Assembly (NCBI GenBank): GCA_963693365.1
Contig: CAVNZM010000015.1
Location: 3,100,001-3,164,000 of the forward strand
Reading direction: 5' to 3'
Source of the DNA: Amoebidium appalachense
Lineage: Eukaryota; Ichthyosporea
DNA: 64,000 nt
Under the pieces are notes generated by a model. The model was given only the letters and a program-made list of their open reading frames with translations. It searched no databases and was not told the DNA's origin. Position numbers and translations under genes: made by a program. Below, piece by piece: positions 31,918-52,384 of this stretch (positions are counted from its first letter, which is position 1; every line of letters starts with the position of its first letter).

Positions 31918-32334
31918 AATGCATTATATACTATCATTTGTTACTAGTCATGATGATGTGATTCAAAAGCAGCTAATGCGATATAGAATAGTTATGATGG
32001 TGCATTGAAAGACTCTGAATACGGTCACCTCCAGGCTCCGCTGTTTATCTTGATCATGGGCGAGGTAGGCTTCTGATCATTTGCAATAATTATTCAACAA
32101 ATCAAAAATATTTACTATCTAACTTAGAACGCTGTTTTTTCCCACGATCACACAGCAGAAAATGCTACCGACCATTACAGCCAAGCTAGGCACATTTTGT
32201 TTTGGGTGATCTCCCCACAGTGCATGGTGCATGCTTCAACGGTCGAAATCGTGGCACAGCAGGCATGGGTGGGTTTTGATCGTGGCCGAAAAGTCGCCCT
32301 ACTCATAATTGCTGAGGGATTTCCTATTGATCAG
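31918..32334 (+). repeat. 417-bp tandem duplication, second unit
   Basis: The second unit reads the same base by base as the first. The 5S-like core is at about 32,141-32,316. Its T-rich tail and downstream C/G-rich DNA follow only this copy. Confidence 0.9.
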
Positions 32335-32671
32335 GCATTGTGTTTTGTTGTTTTGTTGATAAATTTATTTTTTTACTCCCCGTACCCCAATTAGGTGAGA
32401 TTTATCACGGAAAAAATGGTTTTCCATCCAATAAGAATTACTCATCCCGGGGGTTGGGGCAGGGGTAATGGCGGGAAGGAAGGGTGGGGGGGGCTGAGGA
32501 ATGGAGAGGGGGGGGGGGGGGGGGGGCGGTTGGCAGCAATGGAAAGGGGGGGGGGGGGGGGGGGGTAAGAAAAGGAGGGGAGGAGAGGGGGGACAGGGGA
32601 GAGGGGAAGTTATTCACAATTTGTATATGTCTAGCTTAGGGATTTGAAATTCGAATAGTTGGTAACATTAT

Positions 32672-32820
32672 CGCACAATCGCATGGCAGAAATATTTGTA
32701 ACCTCCTTGTTAACAGGCAGGGCATACTTGGGTGGATAACCTACCCATTGTATGGTTGCATGCATCCATATGCATGCATAGCCGCATCAACGCTGAGGTT
32801 GCCCAGAATCCCATTGCTTT
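32672..32820 (+). repeat. 5S-like core repeat, copy 13
   Basis: A diverged last copy: CGCACAATCGCATGGCAG, GGCAGGGCATACTTGGGTGG, ATAACCTACCC, GTTGCATGCAT, GGTTGCCCAGAATCC. Confidence 0.65.
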
Positions 32821-33739
32821 TAAAAAGACAATTTTTTAGTTTCTTCATTTCCCTTTTTCTTCTGCCAGGTTTGTGTTTTTAACAACTTTTGGGAGACTCC
32901 GATGACCATTCATGTAGCATGAAGCCTTGATACAGACTTGATCTTCCGTAAGTGATCCCCTTTCCCCTCCCCTCTCCCCCCCTCCCCCCCCCCCCCCCTC
33001 CCCACTCCTTCATCGTGTACATTTGGTTGTGCATTCGTGCACATCAGTGTGCATGTGTGGGGGGTTGGTGTAGTGGAATTGGGTGTTTGGGGAAGCGGAG
33101 GAAGGGGGGGGGGGGGGAGGGGGGGGGGGGGGGGGGAGGGGGGGGAGGCGGAGAGGTGGACAAGATGAAGAGCTGGCGAGCCTGTAAAGATACTTACCCA
33201 AAGACTCATATTTTTTGCTGTGACAGGGTTAAAAAGAAAGAAAAAAAAGAAAAGGGAAAGACAAGGAAATAAACCGCACACCATGTCCAGATCCAAACAA
33301 AACCTTGCCTTCTCCGAGTTGGTGTTGGTTATGTATGTTTGGTTGATATTCTTAGGGTGTCCGTCTGTGTTTGTTTGAGGGAGAGAGAGAAAGAGAGAGA
33401 GAGAGAGGGAGGGAGAGTGTGTGTGTGGGTGGTAGGGTGGGGTGGGATTGTCCGGAGGGGGGGGGGGGGGGGGAGCGGGGGAGCGCCGGGGGGGGGGGGG
33501 GGGGGGGGGGGGATAAAATGTGATGGTTAGGCAAAATGTACCAAGACAGACGATTTCAACGGTGATAAATAGTTTGTTGCCCTGCACACGGGGGGCACTG
33601 ACATCAAAGTATGTTCGTCTTTCCTCCTGTGTATTTACAGCTAGGTATGTTTCGAACTTTCATTGACAGCTGCCATGGCCACTTGTTTACTGTTGCGTAG
33701 CTTTCTATGAGAAAATGATTTGGAGCTATTTTTTTTTTT

Positions 33740-33799
<60 letters not shown>

Positions 33800-34002
33800 G
33801 GAGGGAGGGAGGTGATGGTAAACGGTGTGTGTGTGTGCGTGTGTGCACGTGTCTCTGTGTGTGTGGGGGGGCCCCGGCTGATGTTTCCACCTTTGAACAA
33901 ACAACAGCTTTATTATTATTCCCTCAGTTCAGCTAGGGCCGCCCTTTAGAAGGCACACAATCACAGGTCTAGCAGGCCCCCCCCCCCCCCCCCCCCCCCC
34001 CC

Positions 34003-34086
<84 letters not shown>

Positions 34087-34742
34087 CTCTAACTCTCTCT
34101 CCAGGAAAAAAAAAATCCGAGCGATCCGAGCCATCCATCTACCCCATATTGATCATTTCCATACCAGCTTACCAAGCACCTATCATATAATCACCATAGA
34201 CAGACGCCGCAAAACACAGCCACCCATAGTACTTGTGTTTTTGCCTTGCGTTTTCATAACAAAAAGATCAAATGGGAGAGAGGTCCGTCAATTCTTCTTT
34301 CCGTTCTCCAAACAAGCTGTAGCTGATTTGTGCCAGAGCTTCTGCCAATCCCCCCCCCCCCCCCAAACAAAAAAAAAAAAAAAGAGAGAAAAGGGCGGAG
34401 GGAAAAAAAAAAAAAAGAAAAGAAAAAAAAAAGATGATTTGTAGAGAAATGAACTTGCAACAACTGCTGCCTCCTCCCCCCCCCCCCCCCCTCTCCCTCC
34501 AAATACACATACTCTCACTCGCGGAAACCCATGCAGGCGCACAAGCAGAGGCAAGTTCACAAAACCAAACAAAAAATGAAACAAACAAAAGAACAAATAA
34601 ATAAAATAAAAAAAGGGCATAAACGGGAACATGGTGAACCTCGCGTTTTCCTTTAGACGGGCGCCACCTTTTAAGCCGGGAGGGTGCCTGTCTTAAAACT
34701 TGAAGCGGTTGTACGCACGTTGCATCTCAGGCGAGAGCATCC

Positions 34743-34773
<31 letters not shown>

Positions 34774-35091
34774 GTGCGTATCCACATGATATTCCAAAGC
34801 ATGATGTTCTCAGTCGATTTTGGGTAGGTGTCAGGTTTGAACGAGGTTAAACCAAAGTCCCCCCTCCCACCTCCCTTTGCCCCAAACCAACCAAAAAAAA
34901 AGGGGAAAAAACACTCCTAAACTATCTTGAAAACACATCCTTCTCTATCAGTCTACCAATTCTTTCGTGTGGTCTTCCCCCCCCCCGCCCCCCCCCCCAA
35001 CCCCCCAGGAAAAAAAAAAACCTCTGTCCTCCCGCCTTTTCCCCTAAACACACGTACAGCATTACGCACAAACACAGCACGTGCAAAAGAA

Positions 35092-35183
<92 letters not shown>

Positions 35184-35307
35184 AGGGTTGTGGTCGTACA
35201 CGTTCATAGCCACACAACACCTACGGGTCTGTTGGTTAAAACAGCCGCAGTTATTCATATCCAGTATGACTACTAATATAAGCAAGATGTACCCATGCAA
35301 AAGTTGA
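32821..35307. other. no gene recognised; homopolymer-rich
   Basis: Poly(G) and poly(C) blocks, GA-rich stretches and (TG)n dominate. The 107-bp C tract at 33,977-34,083, with one T, is the longest homopolymer of the window. No exon with paired splice signals was found. Confidence 0.5.
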
Positions 35308-42997
<7,690 letters not shown>

Positions 42998-43794
42998 CTT
43001 GGTGTGAAATAGTAAGTTTATAAGGAAAAAGGCCAATTATGTTGGAATTGTTTGTGAGTAAATAGATCTATATGTATATGTACATACATGCAGAGTATGT
43101 TTATAACCCTGCAACCACAATACAAGGCCTTATACCAGTTGTGTGCTGCGAAAACAAAGATCTCAGTTTTTGTGTTTCTCCTGCCTCTTTCAAAGGTTTC
43201 TAGGTTGCTGGTTCAACCACTAATAAGACCTTTGGTTTTACGTTAGAGTTATACCACCAAACCAGACCACTCGTGATCCCTATTAGAACAAAAAAAGACT
43301 GTACCAGGAAAAACCAACATGAATCCTCGCCGCCTGAATGTTCTTTGTTTTTTTTTGTTTTTTTTCCCGACTCGCTGCTCTATGCGTGCTGACAGTCGCG
43401 TGTGTCAAAAGTTTGCCGCCAAATAACGGTCGCAGTTTGCGTTCTATTTTTAGGTTCAGATGTCACTCTTGGTTTAATGACGTCATGATGATACTTGGCT
43501 ATGACGCCATGGATTGCGCAAACGCAGCCCGCATCAAACTTTGTGGCTGTCGACGACGTCCGGACCGGCCGGCGAGCTCGTGACCTCTGCTCCTCTCTAC
43601 AGTAGCTTCTCTCCCTAACACGTACTGACGTGTTGCCGCACGTGCGACGTTTTAACATCTACAAAAAAAAAGAGAAAGGAGACACCGCCTCATTAGGTGG
43701 TAGCTTCTCTCCCTCTGTCCGTGGCACGCGGCATGCTTACCTAAACACACCCTTACCTAAACAACCTCGAAATAATAACACGACGCAAAAAAAA
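42998..43794. promoter_or_regulatory. shared divergent intergenic region
   Basis: About 0.8 kb separates the start codons of the minus-strand membrane-protein gene and the plus-strand carbonic anhydrase gene. It has far fewer simple repeats than the rest of the window. No clear TATA box was seen near either start. The palindromic CRE at 43,478 is the clearest motif. Confidence 0.5.
43478..43485. promoter_or_regulatory. CRE palindrome TGACGTCA
   Basis: A perfect CREB/ATF-type site between two divergent genes, 317 bp upstream of the carbonic anhydrase ATG. Function is inferred from the motif only. Confidence 0.4.
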
Positions 43795-44024
43795 ATGACA
43801 CTGAATCTAACCTCCGTGCGCGTTGTCTCTTCTTGTCTTTACAACACAAGCACTCCTTTGCTTGCACGTTGGGCTGGGAACACGTACAGACACGTACAAG
43901 CACGCACGTATGCCACAAATAAAGGGTTTGACCCGAAGGAGGTTTGCCGTGCCCTTCTGGACAAGCCAGTCGTAGGGGAGGGTGCTTGGATTGCCCCGGG
44001 GGCACAAGTGATGGGCAGGTACAG

Positions 44025-44058
<34 letters not shown>

Positions 44059-45266
44059 CCCCACTCATCTCTCTCTCTCTCCCCTCCCTACCCCCCCCCC
44101 CCCTCCCCCCCCCCCTCCGTCCCCCCCGTTTAATGTGATTATCCTGGAGCGTCGGACTTTTTATGGTGTACGTTTCTCTATATTTTGCATGAGTGCATAG
44201 TCATCAGCACGGGCAAGGCTGTGACAGACGCAAAAAACAGACAAGGTGCACACCACACAAATGCACTTACAAGCATGTGTGCACGTGTGCACACACAGGC
44301 ATGCACGCACACACACGCGCGTGCGCGCACGCACACACACACAAAAATGTGTATGCGCTGGAGCCTTTGAAGATGCACACGATTCTGCTGACATGTAAGC
44401 AAAACGCATTACAGTGGGTGGTGCAGGGGAATAGAGCGTCGAGAAGATTGACCCACACCCACATAGAGAGGAGAGATGTGGTGGTGCAGTAGACACAAGG
44501 AAGGAGGGGGGCGGAGGAGGGGAGGGGAGGGGGGGGGGGGGGGGGGAAGGGACGGGGAGGAGGAGGCAGCTCGCATGGAGATATTCAAAAAGAAGTAGCC
44601 TCGGTTCTAGGGAACGAACTTTCGCCGCGGCATTGAATTTGAAGAAACTTGCCACATCCTCCTCGCTTCATAGGTTTCCCCCTTCCCACCTCCCCCCCTC
44701 CCCCCCCCCCCCCCCCCCCTTCTTTTTTTCCAGAAACCCAGTGTCACTTACAAAGTACAAACAAAAGGCAGCAACGAGGTCGGAGCCATTTCTCACCCTT
44801 GCACACACGCACACATGCACACAGGGTCACATTTGGAGATGATGCATCGGTCTTCTACAACTGCACATTGCGTGCCGACATAAACCACATCACCATCGGA
44901 GCCAGGAGTAACATTCAAGACAACACGGTCATTCACGTTAACAGCAACAGAGGAACGCAAGTAGGAAATGGCGTGACCGTGGGACACAGCGCGCTCCTGC
45001 ACGCATGCACAGTAGGAGACAATGTTCTAATCGGCATGGCAGCAGTGGTGATGGATGGCGCGGAAATTGGGAGAGATAGTATAGTTGCCGCCCGTGCATT
45101 GGTACCGAAAGACAAGGTTTTTCCAGAAAGGAGCGTGATTGTTGGGTCCCCTGCAAAGGTGGTGAGGAAGGTGACGGATGAGGAGGTGGTGTGGTTGCAG
45201 GCGCAGGCGAACAAGTATGTGGCGGTGAAGGATGCTCACGTGGATTTCCATAAAAGGAAAGAGTGA
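43795..45266 (+). CDS. mitochondrial gamma-type carbonic anhydrase homologue
   Basis: Two exons, 43795-44018 and 44825-45266, joined in phase 2 (AG|gtacag donor, cacacag acceptor), give 221 aa. Residues 1-45 are rich in Arg, Ser and Tyr with almost no acids, a typical mitochondrial presequence. The rest is a left-handed beta-helix of hexapeptide repeats. Family residues are present: Arg91 and Asp93 in LRADI, Gln106-Asp107, and the three zinc histidines His112 (VIHV), His129 and His134 (VGHSALLHAC), with the spacing of archaeal Cam. GSPAKVVR near the C-terminus is typical of the gamma-CA/YrdA group. In plants and many protists such proteins form part of mitochondrial complex I; that role is inferred here. 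The Met at 43,795 is preferred over an in-frame one at 43,630 because it starts the presequence. The intron begins with a poly(C) tract six bases after the donor. Confidence 0.9.
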
Positions 45267-45520
45267 GTGAGAGGGTGGGTGCGTGTGTGGTGGTGGTGGT
45301 GGTGCTTGTAAGGAATTTGTGTGCTGGGTGTTTGTCCATTGTGCTATACAGTAGTGCACACACACATACGAAAAAAACTGTTGTGCTTTTACATAAATGA
45401 ATGCTATTTCGTAGTGACGCTGTGTGGCTCTGTACCTTGTACATGTCGTGTGGAAGTAACGCTGGCCTGGTGCCAGCGCCGAAGACCACAGCATTGCCGG
45501 TATGTGAGCATGTGTTGATA

Positions 45521-45526
45521 AATAAA
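45521..45526 (+). terminator. polyadenylation signal AATAAA
   Basis: Lies 255 bp after the carbonic anhydrase stop codon, within gataAATAAAcagc, and is the first canonical signal downstream. Confidence 0.55.
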
Positions 45527-45670
45527 CAGCACATCTGTTTATCGGGCCCTTCCAATCCAGTCATTCGAATGCCGTAGTACCATTGGGCGTCTGTTTTTGG
45601 GTGTGTGTGTATTTTTCTTCTCTTTTCTTTCCTTTTTTTTTTTTAAGTGATTATTACCCGCTTTGGTTTT

Positions 45671-45757
<87 letters not shown>

Positions 45758-46247
45758 TGGTGGTGGTGGTGGTGGGGAGGGGGGGGGGGGGGGGGGGGGG
45801 GGAGCAACAGCCAGAGAGAGAACAAGTTCCACACACACGCACGGACACCTGTAATCCAGGTTCAGCGGTTCGTCCACTGACGGTTAAATATTGTGTGCAC
45901 ACTACTAAGGAATTATTGCATGTTTGGTACCTAGTGTGTGTGGTTGTAGAGGCAAGCCCGGTTGGCACCTCAGACCGGCGAGTGGGTGGGCTGCGGTGGG
46001 GGAGGGGAGGGGGGGGGGGGGGGGGGGGGGGGGAAGGTGGGTAGGGGGGGGAGGGGGGGGGGGGGAGGGGGAGTACTATGATGTGTGTGTGCATACTTGC
46101 ATATGTGTGTGTGTGCGCACGACGTGCGTGCGTATGTGTGTGTGCGTGCGTGCGTGCGTGCGTGCGTGCGCGCGTGCGTGTGTGCGTACGTGCGTGTGTG
46201 CGTGCGTGTGGCGTGCGTGTGTGCGTGTGTTTGCGTTTGCGTGTGTT

Positions 46248-46298
<51 letters not shown>

Positions 46299-46826
46299 TT
46301 GCATTTGGTGCGCCAAGGGGGTAGAGGGGTGTTGATTGTTGCCGGTGCAGATACATCAGTTTCTTGGTTTTAAAGCCTAAATTCTATTATGATTTGCATT
46401 TCAACTATGCACATCGAACCTGGCACATTAATTAATCTGTTCAGATCCCGATCATAAGGCTAACCGCGTACTAATTGTCAGTTGAATCTTGTATACACAC
46501 CAATCAAATGTGACCTGGATCTATCGCTTAGATTCGCTACATGTCATGCGAACTTCGAGGCATGTCTTGATGACATCATTTCCGTTGTAGAAAGTAGTGC
46601 TGTTGTACACAGTCAGACAGACAGACAGCTGCAGACTCTCAGAGTTGCGGTTTGTAGCTGTAAGGTCGACGCTTCTACTGTAGCCTGCCGCGTGACCACG
46701 TTTCGCAGTCCTGCCTGTAAACTGCAATTATAAGCTGCTGTCCTGCAAAAGCACTCGTGTATTTCGCGCTTTTGTCGACTGAAAAAGCGGCGGTACTATT
46801 AGCCTTAGAGTCGGGCACCCCCTAAC
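45527..46826. other. intergenic, mostly simple repeats
   Basis: (TG)n at 45,672-45,755, poly(G), then (GCGT)n and (TG)n to 46,297. At 46,490-46,560 a short stretch (CCAATCAAATG, TTCGCTACATGTCA) recurs in diverged, reverse-complement form at about 55,800-55,870. Confidence 0.5.
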
Positions 46827-47674
46827 ATGGTGCAACGGTTATGCAGGAGGGCTTTATCGGTTGTTTGCACGGCGTACCTTATTTTTGCCTATGCCCTGGC
46901 ATATACATCGTACACCCAGTTTGAGGAGGTCCGTTACTGCTTTGGCTTGGAGCCACTGTCGGAAGAGAGTAGGAAGAGGTCCGCAAAACTCTATTCGACA
47001 CCGACAGTGGCATGATGCTCCTGCTTTGGGACGTCCTTGGGCCGATGTTCGCAGGTTTCGCTAAGAAGCTGGATGACACGTATGTAGTCCCCCTTTTTTT
47101 TTTAAACGTATTCATTTTTTCGATTTCTTGTTTCTTGTGTTTGGACTCGAAAAACTAAAGATTGTGTGTGAGTGTGTGTGTGTATGTGTGTGTGTGTGTG
47201 TTTGAGTGTGTGTGTGTGTGTGTGTGGTGTCTTCGTGTGTGTTTGTGTGGGTGGAAAAAGTCCACGTATGATCTTAATGAGGGGTTTTCAACTGCATGCC
47301 CACAACGACAACACAAACCCGCGTCCCCATTGATTGCGAGTTTTCTTTATTGGTATACTCCCCCCCCCCCCCCCCCCCCCCTCACTCCCTCCCCTGTCAA
47401 CTGTACCTCGTGACCAATGTTATTTGCTTCACTCTTATTTCAAATATGCGTACTTGCACACAATCCTCAAGCCTTTTTCCCACCTTTATTCTGTTCCCTC
47501 CGGACTTCGTGCCACCTTACGTGCCCCATATTTAAAAACTGAGGAATCTCAAGCACTTTCCCTCTCGGTATGATGATCCCTGTTTTTCCAGCAATCTATT
47601 CTTGAGGATTGCTTAGAAATACCTCACTTGTTGTAGGCGTGCTTCTAGGAGCAACAAGCAGATGATGGATTGGG
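46827..47674 (+). CDS. possible small membrane protein gene (uncertain model)
   Basis: The frame from 46,827 encodes MVQRLCRRALSVVCTAYLIF followed by AYALAYTSYTQFEE, a short basic N-terminus and one hydrophobic helix. Unspliced, it ends after 62 residues. A 44-nt intron (46,929-46,972, GAG|gtccgt to gagtag|GAAGAG) would connect it to a second protein-like frame (EEVRKTLFDTDSGMMLLLWD to 47,079). A 38-nt exon at 47,637-47,674 (ASRSNKQMMDW) then follows in matching phase and ends at a good gtgagt donor. The 44-nt intron is far shorter than others here, so a frameshift or a short unspliced ORF are alternatives. Family unknown. Confidence 0.35.
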
Positions 47675-47733
47675 GTGAGTAGGGTTTGTGGTTTTCATAG
47701 CCCTCGTGCTGCGTAGCTGTATCCTTATCTGCC

Positions 47734-47764
<31 letters not shown>

Positions 47765-47826
47765 AAAAAAAAAAACATCCTCCCTCTCTCCCCCGCCCTT
47801 CCTCTTCACACACACGTGCACACACA

Positions 47827-47884
<58 letters not shown>

Positions 47885-48472
47885 CATCTCTCCCTTCCCC
47901 TCCCATCTATTTCCTCCTTCCCCTTCACTTCACCCTCTCCCCCCCCCCCCCCCCCCCACACACACACCCCAAACCCCCCCCCCCCCTCTCCTCCCCTCCC
48001 CCCCGGTTCTCTCAAACCCCCCTTCTCTCCCCCTTCCTCTCCCCCAATACCCCACTCGCTCTTCCCCCCCCCCCCCCCCCCTCGTTTTCCCCTTCTCTAT
48101 GCTTCAACCCCCATCCCACCCACCCATCCACCCACCCACTCACACACACACACACACTTGAGCCCCATATGCTTTTCTTTTGATGCATACTGTACTGTGT
48201 GTGCTTTGCCTTGCATTGTGTTTTTTGTCATGAATGTGTACTTCACACTCTGTTACACATCCTACACCCCTCTTCCCCTGTGGGTTTATTTCCTGCATTC
48301 TAGTACATTTTCATCACTCACTGACCCCATGCCTTTGTAATTTCGGCCTCTTTCTTCTTCCATTAAACTTTCCTGTTCTATTTTCACCATCACACTTCAC
48401 GAATCCTCCCTCGTTCACCTCCTCTATCTCGACCTTTATTGTCGGTCCCTCCACCCCCCCCCCCCCCCCCCT

Positions 48473-48521
<49 letters not shown>

Positions 48522-48562
48522 CCCCCCCCCCCCCCCCTCTCGCCCCTTCTCCTTCTCCCTCT

Positions 48563-48628
<66 letters not shown>

Positions 48629-48676
48629 CGCCCCCTCTCTCTCTCGTCCCCCCCCCCCCTCTCTCTCCCCCTCCCC

Positions 48677-48707
<31 letters not shown>

Positions 48708-48984
48708 ACACACACACACAAATCCTTTTCGCCTTCCCCTCTTCCCCAATTTGAGCTTTTATATCCCACATGCCCCTTTTTTCTCTTTGCCCTTACGCTC
48801 ACGGAAGGCTGTTTTCTTTTTTTTGCTTTTGTAATCAATGCACTCTGGCAATCCCCCTTTTGAGACTGTGAATGATTTTCCTCCATTAGCCCCGATCGGT
48901 AATATTCCTTCAGGGTAGGCACGTGACCTCCACCTTACCCTCCCCCTCCACTCCCCTTCTCCCTCCCCCTCCCCCCTCCCCCCT
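47675..48984. other. C-, CT- and CA-rich DNA, no gene recognised
   Basis: Poly(C) blocks, (CA)n at 47,820-47,880 and (CT)n at 48,479-48,620. The stretch 48,165-48,290 (ATGCATACTGTAC, GAATGTGTACTTC) resembles the end of repeat family B. No paired splice signals with coding composition. Confidence 0.5.
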
Positions 48985-48992
48985 CCCCCCGC

Positions 48993-49114
<122 letters not shown>

Positions 49115-49339
49115 GGTGTGTGCATACGCACGTCCACTCAGTCTGAGGCGTGTGCACATGTGTTTGTGGTTGTTCTGCACGTGAAATCCCATCGCCCCCA
49201 TTTTTGTTACCTGTTGCCTTCCATGCTGCTCTCTCGCGCACCATCCCAATCTCCCTCCCCCCCCCCCCCCCCCTGCCCACACAATGAAACACGAAACACG
49301 TTCCTTCTTCTTGCATACTCCTGCAACCACAAATCCCGG

Positions 49340-50095
49340 GCCTTCCCACTGTGACGTGTGCTCGCATCAGTAACCCTGCTCGTTCCTGACCAAGACGGGT
49401 GCTAGTCCTCCCCTCGTCTACCTGCTTGCACGGCTGGAAAGTGTCCATTATACCATCCTCTTCCCCCCCACCCCCCGTTTTTTTTTTCTTTTTGGTTCTG
49501 GCTTTGCTATTCCTGAGCCGTTTTGTGTATTGTCTGTTGGTGTCTACACTTTCATGGTTCGCTCGACCCTTTAATGTTATTGTAACATCCTTCTGTTCGA
49601 AAGCGGCGCTGCCCACCTTGACACGCAACAACTTTGCAAAGAGAGCTACTCATGCTGCCACTGCGGGTGTGTGTTTATCAACATCACCCCCCGATACAGC
49701 CGTACCGGGTGCAGGAATCCTAGGCTTATGTAGATTCCCTTTTCTCCTCGTACATAATTTTAGACTTGACTCTTTGGAGGAAAAAAAAACAAGAACCCCC
49801 TCCCCCCCCTCCCCCCCCCCCCCCCTCTCCACATACACGCACCCCCTCTCTTCCTCCCCCCTCCCCCCCCTCCCCCCGTCGTATATACGCGGGCTAAGGG
49901 GTCGAAACTCAGACGCAATTGATGACTTGGGTCCTCGCTGAGGATGGGCTCTGCTTATGACGCATACGGTGCACATGGCTGATGTTGCATACTTGAATGT
50001 TTGCCTTTGCATGTGTCCTGCACCATGCTTCTCGTCGTGCATGCGTACTTCGTACCGTGTTCCGCATTCAAACCCCCCCCCCCCCCCCCCCCCCC
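49340..50095. repeat. dispersed repeat family B, copy 2 (split)
   Basis: Two blocks match 4,720-4,985: 49,340-49,410 (CCTGCTCGT, CAAGACGGGTG) and 49,895-50,090 (GGTCGAAACTCAG, GAGGATGGGCTCTGCTTAT, GTACTTCGTAC, CGCATTCAAAC). About 480 bp lie between them in this copy but only about 60 bp in the first. Poly(C) and CA repeats follow, as in copy 1. Confidence 0.65.
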
Positions 50096-51008
50096 CCACA
50101 CACACACACCACACCCCCCCCCCCCCACCCATCTCTTCCTTTTCTCCCTCAACATGCAAGCACGCTTGTATGCAAATTACCCGTTCCCCCACAATAATTT
50201 TGGTAGGTTTTTATTTCTGGTTGTCTAATTTTTTGCGTTGTTGCTGTGGTTTGTCTTTCGTTGTCTCTTCCTCCATAAATACAACCAACTAACGCATATA
50301 CCCCCCTCCCCCTCCACACACACACACATACTTCTTCGCGGGGCAGAAAAAATTACAGAGACAACACCCTTCTGCTCGAGGCTCGTACCCTGGCCACTGA
50401 CACCCGGCCCCCCATGTCCCCCTCCCCCTCCCTCCCCTCCCCTTCCCTCTCCCCTGGACCACAACCACCACCACCATACTACCATCTCCCCTTTTAGCCT
50501 TTTACACCGTACTCGCTCTGCTTCCCCTGTGCACGTGTTAGCATACAGGTATCCTCCCCGTCTGGATCCGTCCCCCGAGGGTCCCTCTCCCCGTCCCTTA
50601 GAATTGCTTCTTTTCTGGTTTAATAACGGTCACCAAATCATAAAAGGTCTGCTACGAGGGTGGCACGAATCAGTCGCCGTGGGTAGGAGCTTTTGTGAGG
50701 CATCCGGTGGTTATGATGGTGATTCGGGCGTGTGATCACACATCATTATATGAATACATACATGAACCAACCTCGTGTTTACGCACAGGGGCAAAACTGT
50801 ATCGATGTTAACATAAAACTTTCAACAAGCCTCAATGCTCACAATAGCATAGCGGTATTAAAGATTTGCTGGCCCGGGGTGGGGCCTTTATTAGCGTATT
50901 AGCGGTATTACAGGTCGTTTGTGTGGGGCGTACTGTGTGTGTATACATGTGACGGTTGTGTGTGTGTGCATGCACGTCTGATGTGTGTGTGCCGGTGTGT
51001 GTCTCGGT

Positions 51009-51050
<42 letters not shown>

Positions 51051-51882
51051 CTTGTGTGTGTGTGTGCACATGTCCACGTGTGTATATCTTTGTGAGGGGA
51101 AGGGGGGGGAGGGGGAGGAGGAGGAGGGGGGTGGGGGGGGGGGGGAGGGAGAGAGGGTTTGATTATGTCGAGAGAGAGCTGTAAAGAGACTGTGTGAGAA
51201 TGCGAGCAACAGCGCTATATAGTCGGAGGCGCCGGGCAGAGCTATAGTATACTACGTAGTCACGACTTCGCAGACTCGGCCCGATGATTACGCACGTGAC
51301 ACATAATCCGACAGGAAGATGTTAGATGAACAGAGATCAGAAGGGACCCGGGCTGAAAAAAGGAGGCTCTTATTGGATGTGGTTTTGTTCTTTAAAAAAA
51401 ATAGGGGTGCGTAAACCAGAGGCAGTTGTACAATTAGTCCAGCTAAAAGGCACCGACAGCACACAGGAACATGCCTACACGTGTCGTGACATGTGGCACT
51501 GAAGCCTCGGCAAGTAGGAATACGGTGATCGTTTCAGAGTAATAGAGTTCAGAGCAATGAAAATAATGAAAATAACTAAACTTTGTGACTACTTTAAAGT
51601 GATCATGCGTGGTGCAAGCTACACTTAGTCTATGAACACATGTACAGTGCTAGTAATTAATACATTTTTGTTGCCTTCTGCAGGGTTACCGTAGCTACGT
51701 CACGGCCTGCACTCAGGGGGGGGGGGGGGGGGGGGGGGATGATTCGAAGGGGTAATAAATAAGAACATGCACCTAAAGGTCTTTCCCGTGGATCCTCCCC
51801 CCCCCCCCCCCCCCCCCGTCCCACCTCTCCCTCCCCCGGGGCCCCATACTATGATATCTAGGCCCATGATTATATGCCCCCT

Positions 51883-51916
<34 letters not shown>

Positions 51917-51984
51917 TCCGGATCCCCGGACCCCACTTCCCTACCCGGAGGCTCGAGAGCTCCCCCCCCCCCCTTCCCCCCCTC

Positions 51985-52025
<41 letters not shown>

Positions 52026-52353
52026 GGCTTACGGGGGCCCTTCTTCATTCAGGGGGTGGGGTGGGGATGGGGGAGGTGGGGGTGGGGGTGGGGGGAGGGG
52101 AAGTGGAAGGCGGGCGTGGATGCATGTCAGCCTAGGTGAATTCAATTGTTTAACTCCAGTGTACAGGACTGGTCTGAAGGCTTAAGAAAACAACGAGGAA
52201 ATGGGGTCCAGTGGAGGTGGTGGTGGTGTTCTGTGTGTGTGTGTACACGTGCACGTATGTGTGTGGTTTTTTTGGGGGGTGAGTGGTGGTGGTGGTGGTG
52301 GTGGTGGTGGTCACGTGCACCGTGATGGTGGTGTGTGTGTCTGGTGTGTGTGT

Positions 52354-52384
<31 letters not shown>

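Noticed and set aside
43338-43583. 81-aa plus-strand frame with a hydrophobic N-terminus (MFFVFFCFFSRLAALCVLTV)
   Set aside because: The N-terminus comes from a T-run, there are no splice or family signals, and it lies in the divergent promoter region.
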